DNA from: CAYREV01 sp964423345
GTDB taxonomy: Bacteria > Bacteroidota > Rhodothermia > Balneolales > Balneolaceae
Direction: 5' to 3'
DNA length: 64,000 nucleotides
Assembly (NCBI GenBank): GCA_964423345.1
Contig: CAYREV010000013.1
Coordinates: forward strand, 1 to 64,000
The position numbers and the translations under genes were made by a program. Shown here piece after piece: positions 27,311-34,347 of the stretch. The notes beneath the pieces are model-generated. The model did no database searches. It was not told where the DNA came from and saw only the letters and a list, made by a program, of their open reading frames with translations. The number at the start of each line of letters is the position of its first letter. The stretch's first letter is position 1.

Positions 27311-28560
27311 AAACCGAGCCTTTGGACGAACAACAGACGACCCCTACAACTACCCAGCCTGAAATTCACAATACCGTCGAACAGCCCGTACCCCCTAAAC
27401 GGAAACGGCCGGAGTTTGATCGCAAGACAATAGGCAAACACCTGGGCCTGTTCCTTCTTACCTTTGCCTGCGTCTCGCTGGTAGGTGCCAATTTTGTGGG
27501 ATTCAACTCCCCCTTTTTCCCTATTATCATGCCCGACTCTGTCGATTTCTGGAGAGGGGTGCTCTTTGCCTCACTGCTGCTGGGGTTTCTTACCGTACAC
27601 GAGTTCGGCCATTTCTTTGCGGCCCGGTTTCATAAGATCAGGGTTAGCCTGCCCTATTACATCCCCATCCCCCTGGGTATCGGCACCATGGGGGCGGTCA
27701 TCCGTATCAAACAGAAAATCAGCGACTCCAAAAAGATGTTTGACGTTGGTATTGCCGGTCCCCTGGCCGGCTTTGTGGTCTCCCTGGCCGTCCTGATTAT
27801 AGGTTTTGCAACGCTGCCGGAGCCAAGCTATATCAACAATTTTGCCGGCCACGATGCCGTGCAGGAATTTGTGGCCGACAATGGCACTTTCCCCGAACAG
27901 CCCGTCGGGGAGACGGGAGGCAATACCCTTATTGTCGGAGAGACACTGCTTTACAGCTTTCTGGCACAGTTCTTTGAGAACGTTCCGCCCATGTGGGAGA
28001 TGTACCACTACCCCTTCCTTTTTGCGGGGTGGCTGGGACTCTTCTTCACGGCACTTAACCTTATGCCCGTAGGGCAACTTGACGGGGGACATATTCTCTA
28101 CTCCCTCATCGGTTTTCACAACCACCAGAAAGTAGCCCGCATCTGTTTCGGTGTTCTCAGCGTGCTGGCGGGTATAGAGGCTATCCCCTTCCTGCACCTT
28201 TCCCTCGAAGGCTGGGGTTGGTCGCACCCCCTCGGCATCTACAGCTGGTTTATGTGGGCCGGGGTGCTCTTCTTCCTGCTACGCAAGGCGTTCCACGCAG
28301 ACCATGCCTGGATTGCACCTGTGCTTGTGCTCTCGCTGGCAATGTCGGCCTCCTACCTGTATTTTGTCTTGGGAAGCATCACTACAACCAGCTCGCTTAT
28401 CTGGGTATTCTGGTCCTTTTTTGTGGCCTATTTCGTGGGTATCGAGCATCCTCCCGCAGTCTATGAACGTAAACTCAACACCAGCCGAACCGTGCTGGGC
28501 TGGCTGAGCATGATCATCTTTATTCTCTGCATAAGTCCCAACCCCCTTTACTTTGTGTAA
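27277..28560 (+). CDS. Site-2 protease family (M50) intramembrane metalloprotease
   Basis: Polytopic membrane protein of up to 427 residues. A Pro/Thr-rich cytoplasmic leader precedes helices carrying HEFGH (108-112), FDVGIAGPLAGF, and the LMPVGQLDGGH motif with zinc-ligand Asp269. No PDZ domain is inserted, unlike RseP; the arrangement resembles the Arabidopsis EGY/cyanobacterial S2P group. The frame opens with GTG at 27277 inside arcA. A TTG at 27322, 12 bases past the arcA stop, is an equally plausible start. Either way the two genes are translationally close and probably one transcript. The substrate could be an anti-sigma factor, but none is encoded nearby. Confidence 0.88.
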   Translation: MYDHAHSKRIIKTEPLDEQQTTPTTTQPEIHNTVEQPVPPKRKRPEFDRKTIGKHLGLFLLTFACVSLVGANFVGFNSPFFPIIMPDSVDFWRGVLFASLLLGFLTVHEFGHFFAARFHKIRVSLPYYIPIPLGIGTMGAVIRIKQKISDSKKMFDVGIAGPLAGFVVSLAVLIIGFATLPEPSYINNFAGHDAVQEFVADNGTFPEQPVGETGGNTLIVGETLLYSFLAQFFENVPPMWEMYHYPFLFAGWLGLFFTALNLMPVGQLDGGHILYSLIGFHNHQKVARICFGVLSVLAGIEAIPFLHLSLEGWGWSHPLGIYSWFMWAGVLFFLLRKAFHADHAWIAPVLVLSLAMSASYLYFVLGSITTTSSLIWVFWSFFVAYFVGIEHPPAVYERKLNTSRTVLGWLSMIIFILCISPNPLYFV

Positions 28561-28686
28561 TTTTGCCGCACGATTCAGTATGTTATTCACGACCGGGCTC
28601 TTTTGTATTGACCGGCACATTGTACCGGCAGGCCGACGGCCCCGGCCCTCAACCCCTAACCCTTTAAGAAATATCTTAAAAATTCC

Positions 28687-29115
28687 ATGAAATATCTTCT
28701 TTCGATGCTAACCCTGCTGCTCTTTATATCATGCAGCAGCGAACCGCCCGGAGATCTGCGCAGCAAGGTCGACGGATTTATTGCCGAAGACCAATACGAG
28801 CAGGCCCTGACCATGATCGACCGGGCAAATCCCGAACAGGCCGATGCCAACCTCGACAGCCTCAGGGAAAAAACCCATCTAAATTACGGGATCTACCTGG
28901 AATACCGGGGGCCCGAGGGCAGCAGCATGAGAAAACGAATGACGTCGGCACTTGAACAGTATATTGAAGTCCTGAAAATCAATCCCGACAACCGTAAAGC
29001 ACGAGCCGAAATAGAGCAGATAATGGGTATCTACAGTACCATGCCCGATAAATCACCCGGGGAGGAGATCATCACCGAACTGAACAAACTGGGTTTTGAC
29101 TACGGGGGCAATTGA
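28687..29115 (+). CDS. Small TPR-like lipoprotein
   Basis: Lipoprotein of 142 residues: hydrophobic leader ending in LLFISC (Cys16), then helical hairpins of TPR character (AEDQYEQALTMIDRANPEQ and ALEQYIEVLKINPDNRKARAEI). I do not recognise a specific family. It is small enough to act as an accessory factor of an envelope complex. It is followed 90 bases later by smpB on the same strand; a joint transcript is possible but there is no functional link. Confidence 0.65.
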   Translation: MKYLLSMLTLLLFISCSSEPPGDLRSKVDGFIAEDQYEQALTMIDRANPEQADANLDSLREKTHLNYGIYLEYRGPEGSSMRKRMTSALEQYIEVLKINPDNRKARAEIEQIMGIYSTMPDKSPGEEIITELNKLGFDYGGN

Positions 29116-29205
29116 CATTCACGGTTGTTTGCAACGCTGATACTTCTCCCGTAAAAGCTTATATTCGGTAACAGGAATCCAGTTAATTTCAAATCGGCCC
29201 TGAAC

Positions 29206-29676
29206 ATGTCCGATAATTCCACACCGACAATCAAGAACCGAAAGGCCCGCCACGAATATAATGTGGAGGAAACCTACGAGGCCGGCATCGTACTGAAAGG
29301 GACGGAGGTAAAATCCCTTCGTGAGGGCAAGGCCAGCTTACAGGAAGCATTCGCTTACCTCCAGGAAGGGGAGGTATGGCTCCGGGACATGTATATCAAG
29401 CCCTATAAGCACGGCTCCCACTCCAACCATGACGAACGCAGGCCCCGCAAGCTGCTACTGAACAAGAGGGAGATTGCCGAACTTGACAAAGCGGTTGCAC
29501 AGAAAGGCTATACCATCATACCCCTCAAGCTTTATTTTAAAAAGGGCTATGCAAAAGTACTGATCGGCCTGGCCAAGGGTAAACAGAAACACGACAAGCG
29601 GGAAGACATCAAGGAGCGGGATACCAAAAGAGAGCTCGAACGAAAATACAAGGGCACCTACAAAGTCAATATGTAG
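29206..29676 (+). CDS. smpB: SsrA-binding protein SmpB
   Basis: Partner of tmRNA in rescuing stalled ribosomes (trans-translation). The 156 residues include the OB-fold signature NRKARHEYNVEETYEAGIVL, KGTEVKSLREG, DMYIKPYKHGSH and the basic C-terminal tail ending in YKGTYKVNM, which enters the ribosomal mRNA channel. The ssrA gene itself is not found in this window. It is convergent with the OsmC gene, 3 bases apart. Confidence 0.96.
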   Translation: MSDNSTPTIKNRKARHEYNVEETYEAGIVLKGTEVKSLREGKASLQEAFAYLQEGEVWLRDMYIKPYKHGSHSNHDERRPRKLLLNKREIAELDKAVAQKGYTIIPLKLYFKKGYAKVLIGLAKGKQKHDKREDIKERDTKRELERKYKGTYKVNM

Positions 29677-29679
29677 GAT

Positions 29680-30177
29680 TCAATCCTGCAGCTTCAGCCG
29701 GGGACTGTTTTTGAGCGTTTGGTATACAACACAGTACCGTTCGGTCAGCTCTTTAAGCTTTTCAACTTTCCCCGGGTCGGCATCCGTATCCAGTTCAAAC
29801 CGCAGCCGTATCTCCCTGAACCCTACCGGAACCTCTTTGGACATTCCCAATGTGCCCCTGAAGTCCAGGTCCCCCTCAGCCTTCACCCTTCCATTCCTTA
29901 TCTCGATATCCATGGCGGTGGCAACCGACTTCAATGTTACCCCTGCACAGGCTACGAGCGACTCAAGGAGCATGTCTCCCGAACAGGCGAAGGAGCCATC
30001 GCCCCCCGTAGCCGGATGGAGGCCGGCTTCGGCTTCGCCCGCACTCGTCTCCACCCTGCAGCTAATATCGGAACCCAATGCCGCTTCAGCATGCAACACC
30101 CATTCTGCCTTTTCCGGCTTGTTTTTATATTCCTCTTTCAGCGGAGCCTGAAGCGCTCTAAGATCTGACCTGTCCAT
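29680..30177 (-). CDS. OsmC family peroxiredoxin-like protein
   Basis: Protein of 165 residues with the OsmC/Ohr fold. The two conserved cysteines are Cys77 (LESLVACAGVTL) and Cys149 (ERYCVVYQTLK), suited to reduction of organic hydroperoxides. It resembles the OsmC branch rather than Ohr, because the second cysteine sits in the R-Y-C context typical of YhfA/OsmC-like proteins. The physiological role is uncertain since many OsmC-like proteins have not been assayed. It lies just downstream of the rnpB terminator on the same strand. Confidence 0.88.
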   Translation of the reverse strand: MDRSDLRALQAPLKEEYKNKPEKAEWVLHAEAALGSDISCRVETSAGEAEAGLHPATGGDGSFACSGDMLLESLVACAGVTLKSVATAMDIEIRNGRVKAEGDLDFRGTLGMSKEVPVGFREIRLRFELDTDADPGKVEKLKELTERYCVVYQTLKNSPRLKLQD

Positions 30178-30248
30178 TTCCCTGTTTTATTTATTTAGAA
30201 TTTCTTTTAAAAACATAGCTATTCACTGTTTAATTCATCCTAAAATAC

Positions 30249-30276
30249 AAAAGGCCGCTCTTTCGAGCGGCCTTTT
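30249..30276 (-). terminator. Rho-independent terminator of rnpB
   Basis: Perfect 8-base G+C-rich stem (GGCCGCTC, 30253-30260, with GAGCGGCC, 30265-30272), a 4-base loop and flanking A/T runs, giving CCTTTTGTATTTT after the stem on the minus strand. It lies about 15 bases beyond helix P1 of the RNase P RNA. Confidence 0.85.
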
Positions 30277-30316
30277 CATGTAAAAGCCTGGATGACCTGT
30301 AAGCCGAATCCTGTAT

Positions 30317-30340
30317 CCCGCGCATGTGTAATGTGCGGGG
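30317..30340 (-). repeat. Palindromic hairpin repeat in rnpB helix P19
   Basis: Third copy along the RNA, between the 3' strand of P2 and the 3' strand of P4, the position of helix P19. Arms match the copies at 30509-30533 and 30620-30644 at most positions (CCCCGCACAT and ATGCGCGGG on the minus strand), with one A-C mismatch in the stem. Confidence 0.75.
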
Positions 30341-30508
30341 CGGCAATCATTTATCTGCTTCCCGAATCACTTCGGGACTCAAGCGTTCCACCCGGCCGTA
30401 TAGCGACGAGCTGCGCACGACCTGCATGAACTTGCACCTTGTGAGGTTTACCCTGCCCCTGATGTCACCACCAGGGCGGTGGGCTCTTACCCCACCTTTG
30501 CACCCTTA

Positions 30509-30533
30509 CCCCGTACATAGATTATGTGCAGGG
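30509..30533 (-). repeat. Palindromic hairpin repeat in rnpB helix P12
   Basis: Second copy along the RNA, at the position of helix P12 (between ACCGCC and GGTAAGGGTG). Arms on the minus strand are CCCTGCACATA and TATGTACGGGG, differing from the P3 copy at a few positions; the stem has one C-A mismatch and one G-U pair. Confidence 0.75.
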
Positions 30534-30619
30534 CGGTATGTTTTCTGTGGCACTGTCTATCCGGTTACCCGGATCTTCCCGTTAGGAAGCACAATACTCG
30601 TTGGTGTTCGGACTTTCCT

Positions 30620-30644
30620 CCCCGCACATAAGTTATGTGCGGGG
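30620..30644 (-). repeat. Palindromic hairpin repeat in rnpB helix P3
   Basis: First copy along the RNA, forming helix P3 just before the P4 strand. It is a perfect palindrome of two 12-base arms (CCCCGCACATAA and its complement) around one central base, the most regular of the three copies. Confidence 0.8.
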
Positions 30645-30668
30645 CGATTGCCCGGTCATCCACTCTTC

Positions 30669-30702
30669 AAAATACAAAAAATCGGCCGGATATTCAGTTC
30701 AA
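30669..30702 (-). promoter_or_regulatory. Candidate rnpB promoter
   Basis: The minus strand reads TTTTTTGTATTTTG just before the RNA's 5' end. TATTTTG is close to the Bacteroidota sigma -7 element TAnnTTTG, and a TTTG lies further upstream at the edge of the preceding terminator, though its spacing is longer than usual. The call rests mainly on position between a terminator and the mature RNA. Confidence 0.3.
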
Positions 30703-30733
30703 ACAAAAAACACGCACCGGTCCGGTACGTGTT
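30703..30733 (-). terminator. Rho-independent terminator of the coiled-coil gene
   Basis: On the minus strand AACACGTACCGG pairs with CCGGTGCGTGTT with one mismatch, followed by a run of T (GTGTTTTTTGTTT). It lies 28 bases beyond the stop codon at 30761 and separates that gene from rnpB. Confidence 0.8.
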
Positions 30734-30760
30734 GAAAAGCAGATCTGCAGGGACTGTGTG

Positions 30761-31492
30761 CTAGGAGAGCTCCTCTTTTGCTTTCTCGAAGAATGAGGGA
30801 TCTACCACGATACGGCCGCTGTTTTCATCGATTATGATCTTGTTTTTGCGGCGGACCTCCACCTGTGTCTGCGGGGGCAGCGCCATACCAAGTGCCGCTC
30901 CTTTTTCCATGGGTACCACCGCCAATCCGTTGGCCAGGCCGTTGCGCAGGCGCTTATAGCTTCGAAGGTATCGAGAGTCAATGTTTTTTTCGATCTTTTC
31001 CCGGGTTTTTATCAGCCCCTCCTCTTCATCTTCCGTCTCCTTTACGACCTTCTCGAGGTTTTTCTTCTTTTCCTCGTGAAGCTTTTCCACTTCTTCCAGC
31101 TTCTCCCTGGCTTCTTCCATCTCAGGCCCGATCTCCTCAAGTCGTTTTTCAATCTCTTCCTTGCGCGACTCCGAGTTTTCAATAACCTGTTTTTGGGCTT
31201 CAATTTCTTTGGTGAGGGCATCGTACTCACGGTTGTTGCGAACAGAAGTCTGCTGGTCTTCATACTTCTTCATCTTCTCTTCGGCGTCCTTGATCTCCAG
31301 CTCCATGTTCTTTTTTTCCACCTTGAGGTTTTTCTCCTCTTCCTCGAGCTGGCTGATCTTCGCCTCGTAACGGTTGATGTCTGTCTCAATATCCAGAACC
31401 TCCTCGGGCAGGTCGCCCCGAAGCTGTTTAAGCTGGTCAATTCTGCTGTCGATGTACTGAAGATTGGCTAATTGTTGAAGTACTTCTTCCAT
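30761..31492 (-). CDS. Coiled-coil protein with degenerate C4 zinc ribbon (PF02591-like)
   Basis: Protein of 243 residues: a long coiled-coil (about 1-185, very rich in Glu, Lys and Leu) followed by the C-terminal module of the CT398/C4-type zinc ribbon family. The module keeps its framework (AVVPMEKGAALGMALPPQ and IIIDENSGRIVVD), but all four zinc cysteines, usually two in GACGGC and two in CEYCGR, are replaced. The protein therefore should not bind zinc there. Homologues are linked by genome context to Nif3-like proteins, and the Nif3-like gene lies directly upstream here with 18 bases between, so the pair is very probably one operon. Function unknown. Confidence 0.8.
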   Translation of the reverse strand: MEEVLQQLANLQYIDSRIDQLKQLRGDLPEEVLDIETDINRYEAKISQLEEEEKNLKVEKKNMELEIKDAEEKMKKYEDQQTSVRNNREYDALTKEIEAQKQVIENSESRKEEIEKRLEEIGPEMEEAREKLEEVEKLHEEKKKNLEKVVKETEDEEEGLIKTREKIEKNIDSRYLRSYKRLRNGLANGLAVVPMEKGAALGMALPPQTQVEVRRKNKIIIDENSGRIVVDPSFFEKAKEELS

Positions 31493-31510
31493 AAATTGGT
31501 TGTTCGTCGT

Positions 31511-32566
31511 TTAATCCTGGGGGTTTTGTTTAATATCGGGTATAAATACATTCATCGGGTTCGTGGTGACACCTGTTTCAAAAACTTCAATCTCTTCAAA
31601 AGCTTCCGCCAGCTCTTTCTGAAGGGCTTCCACTATCGGCACTTCACTCTCATAATGGCCCACATCAACCAGCAGAAAGTCCTCCGCATCGGTAAAGTAA
31701 TCGTGGTATTTAATGTCGGCCGTCACAAATGCCTGTACCCCTTCGCCTATGGCTTTACGGGCAAGGGAAACCCCTGCACCACCACATACGGCAACTTTTT
31801 TGATCTGTTCCGCGCTTCCGGAGTACCGCACGGCCCTGACATTAAGCGACCTGGAAACCACATCCAGGAAGTCCCCTTGTGTGAGTCCCTGGTCGCGGTA
31901 ATAACCGACCACGCCCATGCCCACATTGCTTGACGGGCTGGCAATATCCATGATCCTGAAGCTGCTGCGTTCCAGCAGGCCGTTCTTCTTCAATTCTTTT
32001 TTCAGGCCAGACACATTATGCTCGTCAATAATCGCTTCATAGGTAAACTGTTCTCCCTTCCGCCCTTCCACCGTATAATAATGCGCTTCTTCGGCCGAGT
32101 AGTAGTTCAGCAATTTCAGCATCGATTCGCTGTCAGAATGGGAGGTCGTTAACACAATCTTGCGGCTGATATTATAACTGCTGTCCAGAAATTGCAGGTT
32201 TTCAAGGCCCAGCTTCTGTGCCAGCACAAATGAGACTCCATCCAGGGCCGCATCAAGATTGGTATGTGCCGCTATCAGGGATATGTCATTCCTGATAAGG
32301 GCATAGATAATATTTCCCTGCTCGTTGGTGGGATTGATGCGGTCAATGCTTTGAAAGATAAGGGGATGGTGGGCAACAATAAGTTCACAACCCTTCTCTA
32401 TAGCTTCTTCCACTACTTCCATCGTTATATCCAGGCAGGTCAGAGCTTTTGACACCGACTGCTCCGGATCTCCAATCAGCAAACCGACGTTATCGTAATC
32501 CAGCTTTGTATTGGGCGGCGCCCATTGATTCAGGAAGGTAGAAATATGCTGAACCTGGATATTCAT
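31511..32566 (-). CDS. Nif3-like dinuclear metal centre protein (DUF34/YbgI)
   Basis: Protein of 351 residues of the NIF3/YbgI family, which forms toroidal hexamers with two metal ions per subunit. Metal-binding motifs are HHPLIF, AAHTNLDA and, near the C-terminus, VGHYESE. The length is that of the group carrying a PII-like insert in the middle of the fold (about 125-220). It has been annotated as GTP cyclohydrolase I type 2, but the true reaction in most bacteria is unsettled. It is the first gene of a pair with the coiled-coil gene. The start at 32566 gives the usual short N-terminus before the first helix. Confidence 0.92.
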   Translation of the reverse strand: MNIQVQHISTFLNQWAPPNTKLDYDNVGLLIGDPEQSVSKALTCLDITMEVVEEAIEKGCELIVAHHPLIFQSIDRINPTNEQGNIIYALIRNDISLIAAHTNLDAALDGVSFVLAQKLGLENLQFLDSSYNISRKIVLTTSHSDSESMLKLLNYYSAEEAHYYTVEGRKGEQFTYEAIIDEHNVSGLKKELKKNGLLERSSFRIMDIASPSSNVGMGVVGYYRDQGLTQGDFLDVVSRSLNVRAVRYSGSAEQIKKVAVCGGAGVSLARKAIGEGVQAFVTADIKYHDYFTDAEDFLLVDVGHYESEVPIVEALQKELAEAFEEIEVFETGVTTNPMNVFIPDIKQNPQD

Positions 32567-32813
32567 TGCTGGTAGTCTGCCTCCGTCTTTGGGATTCCAG
32601 GTAGCAGGTCTAGCACATTTGATACAAAAGTAAAACGATCGTTCACCTTAGATATTTTCAGAATCGGATGGAATAAAATATTATTTGCATTCTGATTCAG
32701 AACCCAAAAATACGATTTAAATCCATTTGTTAAAAGCTTATTTTTAACAGAATCGTTCAACCTATATTTTTTAACAAAGCTCAAGCTTTAACACCGACTA
32801 TATTCAAACTCCG

Positions 32814-33512
32814 ATGCCCGATAATATTTGCCAAAACCTTACCGATGTTCAAAAAAGAATTCGTAAAGCGTGCGACCGGGCCGGCCGTTCGGCCGACGAG
32901 GTATCCCTTATAGCGATCACCAAAACCAAGCCGGTGGAGGATATCCGTGAAGCTTTGGGATGCGGGCAGATTCACTTTGGCGAAAATCGTGCCCGGGAGC
33001 TTGAGGAAAAGATGGAAGCCCTTGACGAGAATACCATACAATGGCACATGGTGGGCCCGCTTCAGACCAACAAAATCAAGTATATGGTCGACCGGGTCAA
33101 CTGGATCGATTCGGTTCCCAAAAAAAAGACCCTGCGGGAAATTGAGAAACGGGCTTCCCGCATCGACCGGGTCATAAACACGCTCATACAAGTTAATATC
33201 AGCGGGGAGGACCAAAAAAGCGGCTGTGATCCGGAAGACCTTCCGGAAATCCTTGAATATGCAAGCGGGCTGGAACATGCCCGCGTCCGGGGACTGATGG
33301 GCATAGCCACCCTGGTGGACGACCCGGAAGAAGTCCGCGGAGAGTTCAGGATGATGCGGGAGCTGCTGGAAGAGCATCAGTCCTATAACTGCGAAAATAT
33401 TACCCTGGAGCACCTCTCCATGGGCATGACCAATGATATGGAAGTGGCTATTGAAGAAGGCTCGACCATGATTCGGGTAGGACGTGCAATTTTTGGGGCC
33501 AGAGATTATTAA
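32814..33512 (+). CDS. YggS family PLP-binding protein
   Basis: Alanine racemase-fold protein of 232 residues that binds pyridoxal 5'-phosphate and maintains vitamin B6 and amino acid homeostasis; no catalytic reaction is known. Lys37 in AITKTKP forms the Schiff base. Other conserved blocks are HFGENRARELEEK, WHMVGPLQTNK, QVNISGEDQKSG, RGLMGIA, LSMGMTNDMEVAIEEGST and RVGRAIFG. In many bacteria this gene precedes cell-division or envelope genes; here PspB-like and DivIVA-domain genes follow on the same strand, which fits that habit. Confidence 0.95.
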   Translation: MPDNICQNLTDVQKRIRKACDRAGRSADEVSLIAITKTKPVEDIREALGCGQIHFGENRARELEEKMEALDENTIQWHMVGPLQTNKIKYMVDRVNWIDSVPKKKTLREIEKRASRIDRVINTLIQVNISGEDQKSGCDPEDLPEILEYASGLEHARVRGLMGIATLVDDPEEVRGEFRMMRELLEEHQSYNCENITLEHLSMGMTNDMEVAIEEGSTMIRVGRAIFGARDY

Positions 33513-33529
33513 CAGGGCCTGTTGCGAAG

Positions 33530-33575
33530 GAGTGCAAAAGGCCCGTTCGGGCTGAACGGCATCAAAAATGCACTC
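33530..33575 (+). other. Nested hairpin downstream of yggS
   Basis: GAGTGCA (33530-33536) pairs with TGCACTC (33569-33575). Inside, GCCCG (33541-33545) can pair with CGGGC (33548-33552), or CCGTTC (33543-33548) with GAACGG (33554-33559); the two inner options exclude each other. There is no U tract, so it may be a weak terminator or a processing site before the PspB-like genes. Confidence 0.4.
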
Positions 33576-33678
33576 GGGCGACAACAAATCCCGGCTGATT
33601 ACGTAATATTGCATGTTTCAATATCCTTGATATTTAGTACATTACCTTATTAACCAAGGTTATTACAGGTGAAAAATT

Positions 33679-33987
33679 ATGTCAGGTTGGATCTGGGTAG
33701 CAATAATTGCGATTGTCGGCAGTTTCATCGTTGAATACCAGAAGAACAAGATGAAAATGAAGAACCGGAGTCTTCAGAATGAAGAGGAAGTAGACGACCT
33801 GCGAAAACTTGTCAACACCCTTAAAACCCGCATCGAAAACCTGGAAGCTATAGCGGCCGGCGAGCCGGACGAGTTCAAGACAGGTTCCGGAGCCGGCATG
33901 AAAGAGATAGAGATCGATGAAATCGATCCCCGGGAGGAAAACAAACAGAAAGTTTCGGATTTAGCCGATAAACGGAGGAACCGGTAA
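33679..33987 (+). CDS. PspB-like small membrane protein (copy 1)
   Basis: Protein of 102 residues with a single N-terminal membrane helix (about 3-20) followed by a cytoplasmic coiled coil. The segment DLRKLVNTLKTRIENLEAI, with the acidic residues after it, matches the PspB pattern (a helix ending in RIxxLExIL, then Glu/Asp). PspB in enterobacteria works with PspC to relieve PspA inhibition of PspF under membrane stress; none of those partners is in the window. The rest is charged and probably disordered. Its stop codon shares a base with the next start (TAATG), so the pair is translationally coupled. Confidence 0.6.
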   Translation: MSGWIWVAIIAIVGSFIVEYQKNKMKMKNRSLQNEEEVDDLRKLVNTLKTRIENLEAIAAGEPDEFKTGSGAGMKEIEIDEIDPREENKQKVSDLADKRRNR

Positions 33988-34307
33988 TGGAAGAACTAAT
34001 TATTGTATTTAGCTTTGCAGCATTTGTCTGTTTGGGTATCTACAGGTTGATCAGAGCCAAAATCGAACAGAATAACGGTATTAACGACGAAACCTTCGAG
34101 CGTCTGGCCCGTGCATTTATGCACCACCGCAAGGAGACCGAACAGAGGCTCCAAAACCTGGAGGCGATCGTTACGGAAGAACCTGAGCATACCAAGAAGA
34201 CCGGAAACAGCCACCGGGCCATCGAGTTGCCGGACGAAGAGGAAAAGGAAAAGGATGAGTCCGGCCCGGAAAGTCAAAACAACCTCAGAAACATGTTGCG
34301 GGAGTAA
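33987..34307 (+). CDS. PspB-like small membrane protein (copy 2)
   Basis: Protein of 106 residues with the same plan as its upstream neighbour: N-terminal helix (about 2-22), then FERLARAFMHHRKETEQRLQNLEAIV split across 38-63, and a highly acidic tail. The RLQNLEAIV segment corresponds to RIENLEAIA of copy 1 and to the RIxxLExIL motif of PspB, so this looks like an old tandem duplication. The one-base overlap suggests the two are made in equal amounts and may form heteromers. The DivIVA-domain gene follows after 40 bases. Confidence 0.6.
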   Translation: MEELIIVFSFAAFVCLGIYRLIRAKIEQNNGINDETFERLARAFMHHRKETEQRLQNLEAIVTEEPEHTKKTGNSHRAIELPDEEEKEKDESGPESQNNLRNMLRE

Positions 34308-34347
34308 CTGTTCAATCTATTTGAATTCACTTTAGGGAACATATATT

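Larger units (their letters stand above)
30286..30668 (-). ncRNA. rnpB: RNase P RNA, bacterial type A
   Basis: Catalytic RNA that matures tRNA 5' ends. Read on the minus strand, the conserved core is clear: GAGGAAAGTCCG (5' strand of P4), ACAGAAAA, GGTAAGAGCCCACCG, GCAGGGTAAACC, and ACAGGATTCGGCTTACAGG (3' strand of P4). P1 pairs GGATGACC with GGTCATCC at the two ends, and P2 pairs GGCAATC with GATTGCC. Ends are estimated from P1 to within about 5 bases. Helices P3, P12 and P19 carry near-identical palindromic hairpins, described separately. A terminator follows at 30249-30276. Confidence 0.95.

Noticed and set aside
30240..30740. CRISPR-like spacing of the three palindromes near 30.3-30.65 kb
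   Set aside because: The copies are unevenly spaced, lie inside conserved RNase P RNA core sequence and no cas genes are present.
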